DNA of 64,000 nt, taken from the NCBI GenBank assembly GCA_022703505.1, contig JAKLDN010000005.1, positions 1-64,000 of the forward strand, read 5' to 3'. The stretch is from Spirochaetota bacterium. Its GTDB lineage: Bacteria > Spirochaetota > Spirochaetia > Treponematales > UBA12059. The notes under the pieces were generated by a model, which was not told the origin of the DNA, ran no database searches, and saw only the letters and a program-made list of their open reading frames with translations. Within the stretch, counting starts at the first letter, position 1; each line of letters opens with the position of its first letter. Shown in pieces: positions 8,139-17,375 of the stretch. The translations under genes were made by a program, and so were the position numbers.

Positions 8139-9247
8139 TTCACGCCTCCCGCGGCGGCTTCCCCGCCCCGGAGCCCGGCCCGGGCCCGCTCCGCGTTGGC
8201 CCGCTTCCGCCAGGCGTAGATGACCAGGGCCATCGCGATGGCCGCGTAGGACAGTGCGTCCCGGAAGAACTCCCCGATCTGGGCTTCCCCGAAGAGCTGG
8301 GCGCCCGCCCGGGGCATCACGATGTACATCAGGTGCAGGAGCACCACACCGATGAAGACGTTCGGGATGGTGGCCTTGGAGACCGAGGCGCCTCCCACCA
8401 GGAGGGCCGCGGCCGCGAAGAACCCGGTCTGCTTGTGGGCGTTGTAGGTGGCCATGTTTCCCATGTTCTGGAGGAAGATGATCTGGCCGATCATGGCCAG
8501 GACCGTTGAGATCATGATGGCGATGATCCGGGTCCGCTCCACGGAGATCCCCGCGGAGTGGGAAACCCCCTGGTCCTGCCCGATCGCACGCATGTCCTGG
8601 CCCAGCTTGGTCCTGCGGAACCAGATGATGAAGACGCACAGGAGCCCTATGACCATGTAGGTGGCCAGGGGCAGGACGTAGGGTCCGATCCGGACCGCCA
8701 GGAGGTTGTCCAGGGACTGGCGGACCGAGTCGAGGCCCAGGGTGTTCCGGATGCCGTAGCCCCGGGACAGGGTGATGGCCGGGGAGCGGATGGGGATGAT
8801 GTACCCCATCATGTAAAGGACGACCAGCTGGTACACCCCGTCCATGAAGAAGCCCAGGATGTAGCCGGTGACCATCTCCCGGCCCTTTGCGCGGTTCAGG
8901 ACCTCCCCGGCGATCCAGCCCAGGAAGACGGCGATGGGCATGCCCACCAGGGAGGCGAAGGCCAAGCCGTTCACCCCCAGGATGCCCCAGTCCACGGCGA
9001 TGATGAGGCCGATCTCCCCGGCCATGGCCCCCAGGACCATTCCGAAGTTGATGCCCATGCCCGCCATGATAGGCAGGAGGAGGGAGAAGACCAGGAACGC
9101 GTTGCGGCCGATGCGGGTGAACAGCTCCTGGATGATGAACTGCGCGGAGAGCCCGGACACGGGGACCGCGAAGGCCGTCACCACCAGGAAGATGACGACC
9201 ACCAGGTTGTCCGCCAGGAACTTGCGCGGGTCGAACGTCTTGCTCAT
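8135..9247 (-). CDS. ABC transporter permease (BPD_transp_2 type), second copy
   Basis: 370-aa inner-membrane permease with about eight to ten helices, in the branched-chain/ribose/nucleoside permease family. Typical features are GMGINFGMVLGAMAGEIGLI in the early helices, the cytoplasmic EAA-like segment FRRTKLGQDMRAIGQDQGVSHSAGI reduced to its usual RAxGxnxxaAxxxGI form, and the glycine-rich ALLVGGASVSKATI helix. The start MSKTFDPRKF overlaps the stop of the other permease by 4 bp. With that permease it would form a heterodimeric channel. The substrate is unknown. Confidence 0.9.
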   Translation of the reverse strand: MSKTFDPRKFLADNLVVVIFLVVTAFAVPVSGLSAQFIIQELFTRIGRNAFLVFSLLLPIMAGMGINFGMVLGAMAGEIGLIIAVDWGILGVNGLAFASLVGMPIAVFLGWIAGEVLNRAKGREMVTGYILGFFMDGVYQLVVLYMMGYIIPIRSPAITLSRGYGIRNTLGLDSVRQSLDNLLAVRIGPYVLPLATYMVIGLLCVFIIWFRRTKLGQDMRAIGQDQGVSHSAGISVERTRIIAIMISTVLAMIGQIIFLQNMGNMATYNAHKQTGFFAAAALLVGGASVSKATIPNVFIGVVLLHLMYIVMPRAGAQLFGEAQIGEFFRDALSYAAIAMALVIYAWRKRANAERARAGLRGGEAAAGGVK

Positions 9248-10287
9248 TTCGTCACCTTCGTCTTTCGGGTCAGGGCGTACAGGATCATGCCGTTCGAGAT
9301 CAGGATGCGGATCACCTCGGACATGTCCGTCTGCAGGATGCTGTTGATGACCGACGGGGTCATGGTCAGGATGGACTGGAAGAGGAAGGTGCCCACGATG
9401 ACGTTCAGCATGCTGGCCTTGTTCACCGAGGCCCCGCCGATCAGCAGGGCCGCCACCGCCGGGAAGGCCATGAACAGGGGGGCGTTGTAGATCTGGATGA
9501 ACCCGAAGCTCTGCTGGTAGACCAGGATGCCGACCGCGCCGATCACGGTGGACAGGATCACGCTGGTCAGGCGCATCCGGTCCGCGGACACCCCGCCCGC
9601 CCGGGCGAAGTCCGGGTTGGAGCCCACGGCGGTCATGGCCGTGCCGGTCTTGCTGCGGAAGAAGAACCCCACCAGGACCGTCAGCAGGATCACGAAGAGG
9701 ATCATGCCCGTGGGGAACCGGAAGTTCTCCCCGATCCGGAGGGCCAGGAAGTCGTTGAGTATGAGTCCCCAGTACCCCTCCAGGGTGATGGTGGTCCGCA
9801 GTCCCTTGCCCGCGTAGCCCCAGACCATGTTCGGGCTGGAATACGGCAGGAGGAGCCACAGGATCGCGAAGAAGGTGACGATGGAGAAGCCCACGTACAT
9901 CGCGATGGTCATCTCCTCGCCCTTGACCTTGTTCAGCAGCAGCCCGTAGGCGAAGCCGAAGGCGACCGCGAAGGGAAGGGAGAGGCCGATGGCCCCCAGG
10001 AAGCCCGCCCAACCGACAAGGCCGAATTCCATGGCCAACGTGGAGCCCAAGAGGCCCGCGATGATCCCGACGGGCAGGCCGAAGTTGAGCCCGCAGCCCG
10101 CCTGGACCATGGGCACCAGGGCCAGGACCAGGACCGCGTTCTGCCCGAAGCGGTTGAAGACGTCCGTGAAGGACGAATCCACCCGGACCTTGACGAAGGG
10201 CGCCCCGATGAACAGGGCCACCACGAAGAGGAAGATGATGATGCGGGGCCAGCCGAAATCGGTGACGGCCTGCTTAAGTCTGTTCAC
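9244..10287 (-). CDS. ABC transporter permease (BPD_transp_2 type), first copy
   Basis: 347-aa multi-pass permease, paralogous to the neighbouring permease. Recognisable parts are MVQAGCGLNFGLPVGIIAGL near the second helices, the coupling-loop region RSKTGTAMTAVGSNPDFARAG with the family's AxGxN motif, and AALLIGGASVNKASMLNV. The start is GTG at 10287 with a perfect AGGAGG site 6 nt upstream. The GTG overlaps the ATPase stop by 4 bp. It probably pairs with the second permease around one double-domain ATPase. Confidence 0.9.
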   Translation of the reverse strand: MNRLKQAVTDFGWPRIIIFLFVVALFIGAPFVKVRVDSSFTDVFNRFGQNAVLVLALVPMVQAGCGLNFGLPVGIIAGLLGSTLAMEFGLVGWAGFLGAIGLSLPFAVAFGFAYGLLLNKVKGEEMTIAMYVGFSIVTFFAILWLLLPYSSPNMVWGYAGKGLRTTITLEGYWGLILNDFLALRIGENFRFPTGMILFVILLTVLVGFFFRSKTGTAMTAVGSNPDFARAGGVSADRMRLTSVILSTVIGAVGILVYQQSFGFIQIYNAPLFMAFPAVAALLIGGASVNKASMLNVIVGTFLFQSILTMTPSVINSILQTDMSEVIRILISNGMILYALTRKTKVTK

Positions 10288-11885
10288 GGCTGGACCTCCT
10301 CGGAAACCTTCTGACCCGCCATCAAGAGCCCGAACTCGGAGAGCGGGGCGCCGGGGGGCAGGATGCCCGCGATCCGGCCCTCGTCCACGATGGCCACGCG
10401 GTCGCAGATGGACCGGAGCTCCTCGAGCTCGCTGGAGGCCATCACGATAGTGGTGCCGAAGTCGCGGTTGTAGTGGCGCAGGTTGTCCAGCACCAGGGCC
10501 TTGGCGCCCACGTCGATGCCCCGGGTGGGTTCGGAGACGAAGAGGACCGAGGGCCTGAGGGCGAAGGCCTTGGCCAGGCAGATCTTCTGCTGGTTGCCCC
10601 CGGACAGCTCCTTGGCCTTCTGCTTGGGACCCGTGCACTTGATGTCCAGGAGCTTGACGTACTCCTCCGTGAGGGCCTTCATCGCCTTCTCGTCCCGGAG
10701 CCGCACCAGGCCCCCCAGGTAGGTCTTCAGGTACTCGCCCTTGATCTGCATGGCCGTGAAGGCGATGTTCCAGTCCAGGCTCTCGTCCAGGAGGAGCCCC
10801 ACGCCCCGGCGGTCCTCGCTGACGAAGGCCATGCCCGCGTCCAGGGCCGCCCGGGGGGCGTCCAGGGTCACGGCCTGGCCGTGAAGCCGGACCGTCCCAC
10901 CCGCGGGGTACAGGCCCATGATCCCGTTCGGGATGCCCAGCTTTCCCTGGCCGGCGAGCCCCCCGATGCCGAAGATCTCCCCCTCCCGCACGGAGAAGGA
11001 GACGTTCCGGACGGTCTCCCCGGGCATGTCCACCCAGAGGTTCTCCACCTCCAGGGCCGCGCCGGGAAGGTCCCGGGCGGCACCCTTGCGGCCGGCGTCG
11101 TCCACGTCCCGGCCCACCATCCAGGAGGCCACGTCCGCTACGGTCACCCCCGCCGCGTCGGTGTCCTTGACCACCCGGCCGTCCCGGAGGGTCACGATCC
11201 GGTCGCAGACGGACAGGACCTCGTGGAGGCGGTGGGATATGAAGATGATGGAGATGCCCTGGGCGGCCAGGTTCCGGAGGGCGGCCAATAGGACCTCCGC
11301 CTCGCTCTCCGTCAGGACCGCGGTGGGCTCGTCCAGCACCAGGAGCCGGACGTTGTCCCGGTTGATCTCCCGGGCTATCTCCGTGAACTGCTTGTGTCCC
11401 ACGGGCATCTCGGAAACGAGCATGTCCGGGTCCAGCTTGACACCCAGGCGGCCGATCGCGGACTCCGCACGGGCCCGCATCTTCGGACGGTCCAGGACGG
11501 ACATCCGTTCTCCGAAGACCTCCACGGCCGGATTGGGCTTTACGGATTCCCGGTTCAGGACGATGTTCTCCGTGGTCGTGAAGCCGGGTATCAGGGAGAA
11601 CTCCTGGTGAACCATCCCGATGCCCGCGTCCAGGGCGTCGAAGGGGGTTCGGAAGGAGACGGCCTGGCCGTCCAGCTTCACGGTCCCGGAAAACCCTCCG
11701 GTCTCCGAGATGACGGGCATCCCGAACAGGACGCTCATCAGGGTGGTCTTGCCCGCGCCGTTCTCCCCGACCAGGCCCAGGATCCTGCCCCTGCCCAGGG
11801 TGAAGGACACGTCTTTGAGGACCACGGTCCCGTAGAAGTCCTTGGTGATGCCTTCGAAACTCAATAAGGGCGATTCATTCGACAT
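10284..11885 (-). CDS. ABC transporter ATPase with two nucleotide-binding domains
   Basis: 533-aa tandem ATPase of the sugar/nucleoside importer class (RbsA/MglA-like). The N-terminal half has Walker A GENGAGKT (40-47) and Walker B LLVLDEPTAVL, but its signature is the unusual MPVGHKQFTEIAR. The C-terminal half has a canonical LSGGNQQK signature, a degenerate P-loop (GLAGQGKLGIPN) and a Walker B where the usual Asp before Glu is Ser (LFVSEPTRGID). One composite ATP site is therefore probably catalytic and one degenerate, as is common in this class. The ATG start is chosen because upstream reading runs into a non-conserved GC-rich leader. It is coupled to the downstream permeases by overlaps. 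Confidence 0.93.
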   Translation of the reverse strand: MSNESPLLSFEGITKDFYGTVVLKDVSFTLGRGRILGLVGENGAGKTTLMSVLFGMPVISETGGFSGTVKLDGQAVSFRTPFDALDAGIGMVHQEFSLIPGFTTTENIVLNRESVKPNPAVEVFGERMSVLDRPKMRARAESAIGRLGVKLDPDMLVSEMPVGHKQFTEIAREINRDNVRLLVLDEPTAVLTESEAEVLLAALRNLAAQGISIIFISHRLHEVLSVCDRIVTLRDGRVVKDTDAAGVTVADVASWMVGRDVDDAGRKGAARDLPGAALEVENLWVDMPGETVRNVSFSVREGEIFGIGGLAGQGKLGIPNGIMGLYPAGGTVRLHGQAVTLDAPRAALDAGMAFVSEDRRGVGLLLDESLDWNIAFTAMQIKGEYLKTYLGGLVRLRDEKAMKALTEEYVKLLDIKCTGPKQKAKELSGGNQQKICLAKAFALRPSVLFVSEPTRGIDVGAKALVLDNLRHYNRDFGTTIVMASSELEELRSICDRVAIVDEGRIAGILPPGAPLSEFGLLMAGQKVSEEVQP

Positions 11886-12048
11886 AGGGACACCTTCCGT
11901 GCGGAATCGGCCGGGGGGACCGGCCGGGAACGGCGCGGCGCCGGGGGGAAGGCGCGCGCTAAGGCCGGCCCCCGGGTCGTCCCCGGGAACCGGCCGCCCG
12001 GGGTGTCCCGCACGCGGTGCGCGCGCGGGGGCCCCGGGGAAGCTCGGG
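11886..12048 (-). promoter_or_regulatory. GC-rich gap with hairpins between binding-protein and ATPase genes
   Basis: The 163-nt gap is nearly all G and C and can form several short stems, for example around CCCCGGG repeats (about 11960-12010) and the GCGCGC tract near 12020. It contains no gene. Such gaps after binding-protein genes often reduce read-through or protect the upstream mRNA, giving excess binding protein. That role is inferred from position. Confidence 0.35.
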
Positions 12049-13275
12049 TTACTTCTTGAACTTGATGTTGTAGTACTTCTCGTCGACCTTCTGCTTGGTC
12101 GTGGGCAGGTAGCCCTTGCCCATGACGTAGGTGTCCATGTAGACCAGGACGTGGTTCTTGGCACGGACCCCGGTGTTGGCGTCGATGTAGTAGCCGCCGT
12201 TCCACTGGGCGCCGGGGGTGTAGACCGCCAGGGCGTCGTACAGACCCTGGAGGCTATCCTTGGTGGTCTTGCCCTCGATCACGTTCTTGGCGAACTCGCC
12301 CAGACCCGCGGTGACCGTGAAGCCGTAGCTGAAGGCCCAAGTGCCGAAGCGGCCGGCTCCGCCCTTGTCGATGACGGCCTGCTCGACCTTCTTGAGGATG
12401 GCGGGGAAGTTCCCGGCCTCGGCGGACAGGTCCAGGCCCAGGGCTCCCGGGTACCCCATCAGGGGGGAGGGCAGGTCGGCCTCGACGAACATTCCGCCGT
12501 AGGCGAGCAGCTGCTTGAGCAGGGGCTCGGTGTGGGCGTCGTTGGTGCAGAAGAAGGCGGTTTCCTTGCCGTACTTCTGGATCCACTGGGGGGTCTTCTC
12601 GAGGATGAACTGCTGGGCGCCCGCCTGGCCGACGTCGGAGGTCGGGTCCGGGGCGGTCTCGAAGGCGAACTTCAGGCCCAGGTCCTTACACGCCTGCTCC
12701 ATGATCTGGCGGCGCAGGCCCAGGGTCTCGTAGGACATGTGCCGGGGGAAGGAGATGTGCACGAAGGTCTTCGCGCCCAATTCCTTGGCGGCCCAGATGA
12801 TGGTGTAGCCGCGGGAGATGAAGTCGCTGTTGATGGCCAGGTCCGCGGCCGCCTCGATCACGAGGGGGTCCTCATGGGGCTCGCCGGCGAAGAGCAGGAT
12901 CTCGGGCCGCTTGGCGCGGACGCGCTTGAAGGCTTCCGCGGCGCCGGGCACCGACTGGTTCATCACGATGGCCTTCATCATGGGATCGTCCGCCAGGGCG
13001 ACGATCTGGGAGATCGTGGTCTCCTGCTGGTCCATGAAGTTGTCGGGATACGTGATGTGCTGGATCATCCCGCCGTCGGCGACCTTGCCGTACCGCTTGA
13101 TCAGCTCTTCCGCTCCGCGCAGGTCGTCCTCGGACTGGGAGACCGTACCGGTCACCACGCCGATATGGAACGCGGCCTTGGCGGGACCTGCGGGCTCGGC
13201 GGGCTTCTTCTGGCAGCCCGCGAAGATCAGGGCGACCGCGAGCAGGATCGCGGCGGTCTTCAGGAAACGATTCAT
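12049..13275 (-). CDS. DUF3798 family substrate-binding lipoprotein
   Basis: 408-aa periplasmic-face lipoprotein: signal peptide MNRFLKTAAILLAVALIFAG followed by Cys21. The mature protein has the periplasmic binding protein type 1 fold pattern. It begins FHIGVVTGTVSQSEDDLRGA, continues with QIVALADDPMMKAIVMNQSV, and the family-typical TSDVGQAGAQQFILEKTPQW lies in mid-protein. I recognise it as the DUF3798 family (PF12683), which has no known ligand. It is the first gene of the importer operon (then ATPase, permease, permease and two accessory proteins), which supports a binding-protein role. A strong promoter and GAAGGAGG site precede it. Confidence 0.88.
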   Translation of the reverse strand: MNRFLKTAAILLAVALIFAGCQKKPAEPAGPAKAAFHIGVVTGTVSQSEDDLRGAEELIKRYGKVADGGMIQHITYPDNFMDQQETTISQIVALADDPMMKAIVMNQSVPGAAEAFKRVRAKRPEILLFAGEPHEDPLVIEAAADLAINSDFISRGYTIIWAAKELGAKTFVHISFPRHMSYETLGLRRQIMEQACKDLGLKFAFETAPDPTSDVGQAGAQQFILEKTPQWIQKYGKETAFFCTNDAHTEPLLKQLLAYGGMFVEADLPSPLMGYPGALGLDLSAEAGNFPAILKKVEQAVIDKGGAGRFGTWAFSYGFTVTAGLGEFAKNVIEGKTTKDSLQGLYDALAVYTPGAQWNGGYYIDANTGVRAKNHVLVYMDTYVMGKGYLPTTKQKVDEKYYNIKFKK

Positions 13276-13310
13276 AATGCCTCCTTCGCCTCGATGTGGC
13301 GATACCCTAG

Positions 13311-13338
13311 ATTCTACTCCGATTGAAAACTTGGTCAA
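13311..13338 (-). promoter_or_regulatory. Promoter of the DUF3798 ABC importer operon
   Basis: On the minus strand TTGACC (13333-13338) and TAGAAT (13311-13316) are spaced 16 nt apart, 36 nt before the ATG at 13275. A perfect 14-bp palindrome TTCTATATATAGAA (13353-13366) lies just upstream of the -35 and could be an operator or UP-like element. Confidence 0.6.
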
Positions 13339-13557
13339 TACAGTCCCGTCGTTTCTATATATAGAATTATGCCCGCGATTTCCGGCCTCCGGGGCGGATC
13401 CCTCCCGGGTCGCATCCGTCTCCCGCATTCCAGGCCTCTCCGAGCCCGGCCCGCCATCGCGCGCCCGGCAGGGTTTCCTTTTCCCGGGGAATCCTTTATC
13501 ATGGCCCTTCGGACGCTCCGGCGAACCGCGGGTCCAAATCCAGACGTCGAGGGTTGC

Positions 13558-14823
13558 ATGCGGTTTCTTCCCAAGCGCTTCGCGGAAGAGTTTTTCCTCT
13601 ACTCCAGCCAGTTCACCGTCTTCTTCATCCTGATGCTCTTCTCGACCCCCTCCATCATCGCCCTCCAGCCCGTGGCCCTGGTCGTCCTGAACGGGTTCCT
13701 CCTGCTGCAGATCACCCTCCTGGCCTTCTGGGGCCACAAGCCCCTGCCCCGCTTCCTGTTCTCCTTCATAACCCCCGCGGGCTACTCCCTGCTCCAGACC
13801 ATCACGGGCTGGACCTTCCCCGTGGACATGGCCAGCTTCTTCCTGTGGGCGGTCTCCTTCTACGTGGGGCTCCTCCAGGCCTGGAGCGGGGCGGCCCGGA
13901 GGTCCTGGCCCAAGCGGGTCCTGGAGGCCTTCCTCTCCTTCGGCACGGTCCTCACCTTCATCTTTTTCTACTTCTACCTGGACCTCCGTATCTCCCTGGC
14001 CATGCGCTTCAACGCCGGGGACATCCCCTACGAGGGCTATATCTGGGGCCTTTCCATCTCGAGTTTCCTGCCCGCCTTCGTGACCTTCATCAAGTCGCCC
14101 CAGCACACCTTCTTCGCCTTCGGGGCCTTCGTCTTCGGGATCCTCCAGCTGGGGAACAAGGTGAAGGAGCTGTCCCTGCGGGCCCGGCTGGAGCGGATCG
14201 TCGGCTCCGTGCCGGTACCGACCCAGGACCTGAAGGACGAACCGGGGCGCGCCGAGGCGGAGGGCAAGGACGCCGCGGTCATCTACGGGGACATCTGGAA
14301 CTTCTCCGCCCTGACCGGCAAGGTCTCCGCCCGGGAGGCCGTGGAGGTGCTCAACCGGTACTACGCCCTGTGGAACGTGACCGTCACCCGTCACGGTGGA
14401 TACCTGGACCAGTTCGTGGGGGATACCGCGGTGGCGGTCTTCGGGCTCCTGGGGGAGAAAGACGGGGCCGAGCGGGCCGTGGCCTGCGCCTTCGAGCTCC
14501 TCCAGGAACTGCCCCACCTGCAGGAGGACCTGGCCGCCGCGGGACTGCCCGTCATCAAGCACGTCGGAATCGGCGTCCACTGGGGCAGGATCATGGTCGG
14601 GCAGCTGAACAACGGGACCTGCCCGGCCCTGTCCGTGTTCGGGGAGGCGGTCAGCATAGCCGCCCGCCTGGACTCCCTGTGCCGGGAGTTCAAGCAGGAC
14701 GTCCTGGTCAGCCAGGCGGTCTACAAGCAGGTGGGCATCGAGACCCAGCAGCACCTTCAGATGGCCGGGGAGGTCCTGCTCCGGGGCAAGACCCAGCCCA
14801 GCGCCGTGTACGGAAGGAAGTAG
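13558..14823 (+). CDS. Membrane class III nucleotide cyclase-like protein with altered substrate residues
   Basis: 422-aa protein with six hydrophobic segments in the first 210 residues (no recognised sensor family) and a C-terminal class III cyclase homology domain. Both metal-binding Asp positions are kept (IYGDIWNFSALT and QFVGDTAVAVFG). The glycine motif HVGIGVHWGRIMVGQ is also present. The usual DYTxxGxxVNxAARL segment reads ALSVFGEAVSIAARL, so the base-selecting Asp position is Ala and the transition-state Asn is Ser, while the Arg is kept. The ATG at 13558 has a GAGGG site; an upstream ATG at 13501 would add a charged, unconserved leader. The domain is homologous to adenylate cyclases, but its activity and substrate are uncertain. 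Confidence 0.85.
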   Translation: MRFLPKRFAEEFFLYSSQFTVFFILMLFSTPSIIALQPVALVVLNGFLLLQITLLAFWGHKPLPRFLFSFITPAGYSLLQTITGWTFPVDMASFFLWAVSFYVGLLQAWSGAARRSWPKRVLEAFLSFGTVLTFIFFYFYLDLRISLAMRFNAGDIPYEGYIWGLSISSFLPAFVTFIKSPQHTFFAFGAFVFGILQLGNKVKELSLRARLERIVGSVPVPTQDLKDEPGRAEAEGKDAAVIYGDIWNFSALTGKVSAREAVEVLNRYYALWNVTVTRHGGYLDQFVGDTAVAVFGLLGEKDGAERAVACAFELLQELPHLQEDLAAAGLPVIKHVGIGVHWGRIMVGQLNNGTCPALSVFGEAVSIAARLDSLCREFKQDVLVSQAVYKQVGIETQQHLQMAGEVLLRGKTQPSAVYGRK

Positions 14824-14830
14824 CGGCCCC

Positions 14831-16543
14831 CTAGGCGACCGAGTACCGCTTGACCTTCTTCGTGGTGGTCATCTCCAGGGGCTCCTCCAGCAGGGTGACC
14901 TTGGAGATCCTCTGGTAGGGCAGCATCTTCGAGTTAACCTCGTCCACCACCCTCCGGATCCGCGCCTCCACGTCCCCCGAGTCGATTCCGTCCCGGGCGC
15001 CGGGGCCCTCGAAGTATTCCTTGCTCGGGTAGATGAGGGCCTCGATCCCCTCGATCTTGGCCTTCCTGTCCTGGACGTAGCCCCGGATCAGGACCTGCTC
15101 CACCTCGGTATAGAGCTGGAACCGGTTCTCGATCTCCTCGGGATACACGTTCTTGCCCCCCTCGGTGACGATCAGGTTCTTGGCGCGCCCCGTCAGATAG
15201 AGGTAGTTCCCGGAATCCAGGTAGCCCACGTCCCCGGTGCGGAACCAGCCGTCCGGGGTGAAGACCTCCGCGGTGGCCTCGGGATTTTTGTAGTAACCCT
15301 GCATGACCATGGGCCCCTTCACGACGATCTCGCCCCGACCGTCAGGGTCGGGGTCCAGGATACGGAGCTCGGCCCGGGGGATGACCCGGCCCACGCTGGT
15401 TTCCACGTAGGCGTCCGTGGGGTTGAGGGTCAGGATGGGGCTGGTCTCCGTGAGGCCGTAGCCCTGGACGAAGTCGATGCCCAACTGGTTGTACTGCCGG
15501 AAGACGCTGGGCGCCAGGGGACCTCCCCCGGAGATGCAGATGCGGATGGTCCGCAGAGAGGCCTTGTCCAGGACTGAACCGAAGAGCTTCTTTCCCGGGT
15601 TCACCTTGAAGACCTTCTTGATCATTCCGGAAAGGGCCATCAGGAAACGGATGATCCCGTAGACGACGGGGCCCTTGGCCCGGATGCCCTTCAAGATCCC
15701 CGCCAGGACCTTGTTGAAGAGGAGGGGCACCCCCAGGAACATCGTGACCTTGGCCTCCTTGAGGTCCTTGAGGATCTGGCTGGTCACCATCCGCTGTCCG
15801 AAGACGATCTCGGCCCCCACGGACAGGGCCTCGATGAAGACCGCCAGCATCGTGTAGGAGTGGTGGATGGGCAGGAGGGCGTAGAAGGTGTCGGTTGGGA
15901 AGATATGCAGGTTGGCCTGGGCCAGGTAGCAGTCCGCCACGAAGTTGGCGTGGGTCAGCATGACCCCCTTCGGGACCCCCGTGGTGCCGCTGGTGAAGAG
16001 GATGGCCGCCAGGTCCCCTTCCCGGGCCGGCTCCTTCGGAACGCCCCCGGGGGCGGGCGCCAGGTCGTAGACGTAGCCCGGCTTGCCCGGAGCCAGGGAG
16101 TACCGCCCCTTCAGGTCCAGCCGCTTGGGGTCGAAGGAGTCGTACTTCTCCTCGTCCACGAACAGGAACCTTGAATCCGAGGCCCGGAGGATGTTCTCGA
16201 TCTCCTCGTTGCGAAGCTGGTAATCGATGGGCACCGCCGTGGCCCCGGCGAAGAGGATCCCCAGGTAGGCGACCGCCCATTCCGGGGCGTTCTTGCCCGT
16301 GACCGCGGCCTTGTCCCCCTTGCGAATGCCGGCGCCGGCCAGGAAGGCCGCGCACCGCTCGATCCGGGCCAGGGCCTCGGCGTAGGTCAGGGCGACCCGG
16401 TCCGGGGAGTAGACCGTGAAGCAGGGCCGGTCCGGATAGCGCCGGGCGGTGATCCGGAACATCTCCGGAAGGGTCGGCCATTCGCCGTCGAACATCTTGC
16501 CGCGGTATTCATCCAGGAATGCCCAGGGGGTCGTCGAATCCAT
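14831..16543 (-). CDS. AMP-dependent acyl-CoA synthetase/ligase
   Basis: 570-aa adenylate-forming enzyme that would activate a carboxylic (probably fatty) acid to acyl-CoA. The P-loop motif ILFTSGTTGVPKGVMLTH lies near residues 190-210, and YGLTETSPILTLNP is the adenine-binding region. The GWFRTGDVGYLD motif and the hinge YLTGRAKNLIVTEGGKNVYP follow. The C-terminal catalytic Lys is present in the TTTKKVKRY ending. The family is long-chain acyl-CoA synthetase-like (FadD/FACL type) and soluble. Its stop lies 7 nt from that of the convergent cyclase gene. There are no other beta-oxidation genes nearby, so a role in lipid recycling is as likely as catabolism. Confidence 0.92.
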   Translation of the reverse strand: MDSTTPWAFLDEYRGKMFDGEWPTLPEMFRITARRYPDRPCFTVYSPDRVALTYAEALARIERCAAFLAGAGIRKGDKAAVTGKNAPEWAVAYLGILFAGATAVPIDYQLRNEEIENILRASDSRFLFVDEEKYDSFDPKRLDLKGRYSLAPGKPGYVYDLAPAPGGVPKEPAREGDLAAILFTSGTTGVPKGVMLTHANFVADCYLAQANLHIFPTDTFYALLPIHHSYTMLAVFIEALSVGAEIVFGQRMVTSQILKDLKEAKVTMFLGVPLLFNKVLAGILKGIRAKGPVVYGIIRFLMALSGMIKKVFKVNPGKKLFGSVLDKASLRTIRICISGGGPLAPSVFRQYNQLGIDFVQGYGLTETSPILTLNPTDAYVETSVGRVIPRAELRILDPDPDGRGEIVVKGPMVMQGYYKNPEATAEVFTPDGWFRTGDVGYLDSGNYLYLTGRAKNLIVTEGGKNVYPEEIENRFQLYTEVEQVLIRGYVQDRKAKIEGIEALIYPSKEYFEGPGARDGIDSGDVEARIRRVVDEVNSKMLPYQRISKVTLLEEPLEMTTTKKVKRYSVA

Positions 16544-16666
16544 GGTTTTCGCTCCGAATTAGGGATACCGGAAGGGTTCCGGGCGCTTGGGCGCTGAGAG
16601 TTAGACGGTCCCGACCGCGGAACGGTTGCGGTCGAATCCCGCCGCTGCTTCACAAGCCTCGGGACA

Positions 16667-17224
16667 CTAGGGGCGGCGGCCGCTCAGGGTCCGGACCGCC
16701 AAGGCCAGGTACAGCCCCAGGATGCCCGCCCCCGCCGCGGCTATCGCGATCCACTTGGCCGGGGTCAGGGCCGAGGCCGCCAGGGCCCAGCCGAGGGGGC
16801 GGGCCGGCACGGAGGCTACCAGAACGGTGGCCGCGATGTTCTCCCCGTAATCCAGGAGGGGACCCGCCAGGACCAGGGCCCGCAGGGCCAGGGCGAAGGC
16901 GCCGGGGCTCGAATCCGCGCGCCGCAGGGCGAAGGCCGCGGCCGAGGCGAAGAGTGCCCCGTAGACCAGGGGCCAAGCCAGGTCCATGGTCCAGCGGTCC
17001 GAGATGTAGGAAAAGCGCCCCGGCGCGTCGAAGGCCGCCGCCTTGTCCAGGGCCTGCCGGGGACCGTAAAAGAAGCTCGTGTCGAAACCTCCGCCCGCGG
17101 GGGTGTAGCCCGCCGCCTTCCGGGCGTAGGGTACCAGCACCAGGGGCACAAAGGCCGCGAACAGGGCCGCCGCGGCCGCCAGGAACCAGGCGGAACCCAG
17201 GATCCTCCAGAATCTCTCCGACAT
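16667..17224 (-). CDS. Four-helix membrane protein, unknown
   Basis: 185-aa protein starting MSERFWRILGSAWF, with four predicted membrane helices: about 9-30, 76-95, 110-128 and 150-172. A soluble loop between the first two contains GGGFDTSFFYGPRQALD. I do not recognise a family. The start is placed at the ATG with GGGGAGG upstream rather than at the longer reading that adds a Gly-rich leader. It is separated from the acyl-CoA ligase by 123 nt that hold only an imperfect stem (16613-16633) and no clear gene. Confidence 0.7.
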   Translation of the reverse strand: MSERFWRILGSAWFLAAAAALFAAFVPLVLVPYARKAAGYTPAGGGFDTSFFYGPRQALDKAAAFDAPGRFSYISDRWTMDLAWPLVYGALFASAAAFALRRADSSPGAFALALRALVLAGPLLDYGENIAATVLVASVPARPLGWALAASALTPAKWIAIAAAGAGILGLYLALAVRTLSGRRP

Positions 17225-17375
17225 AGGACCTCCCCGCCCCTCCGGGCCGGATGTAACCAAGCCGCCGTAGTATCATTGTAGTACGTCAGGGGACGGGCCG
17301 GAAGGGACATAGCACCCGCCCGCCCCCGCCGTCCGGCCCCGCGCCGGCGGCTAATTCGATCCTTCGAGAGGCCCC

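Noticed and set aside
16544-16666. A small gene between the acyl-CoA ligase and the membrane protein
   Set aside because: Short frames only, no start with a ribosome-binding site; contains one imperfect stem and probably the ligase promoter.
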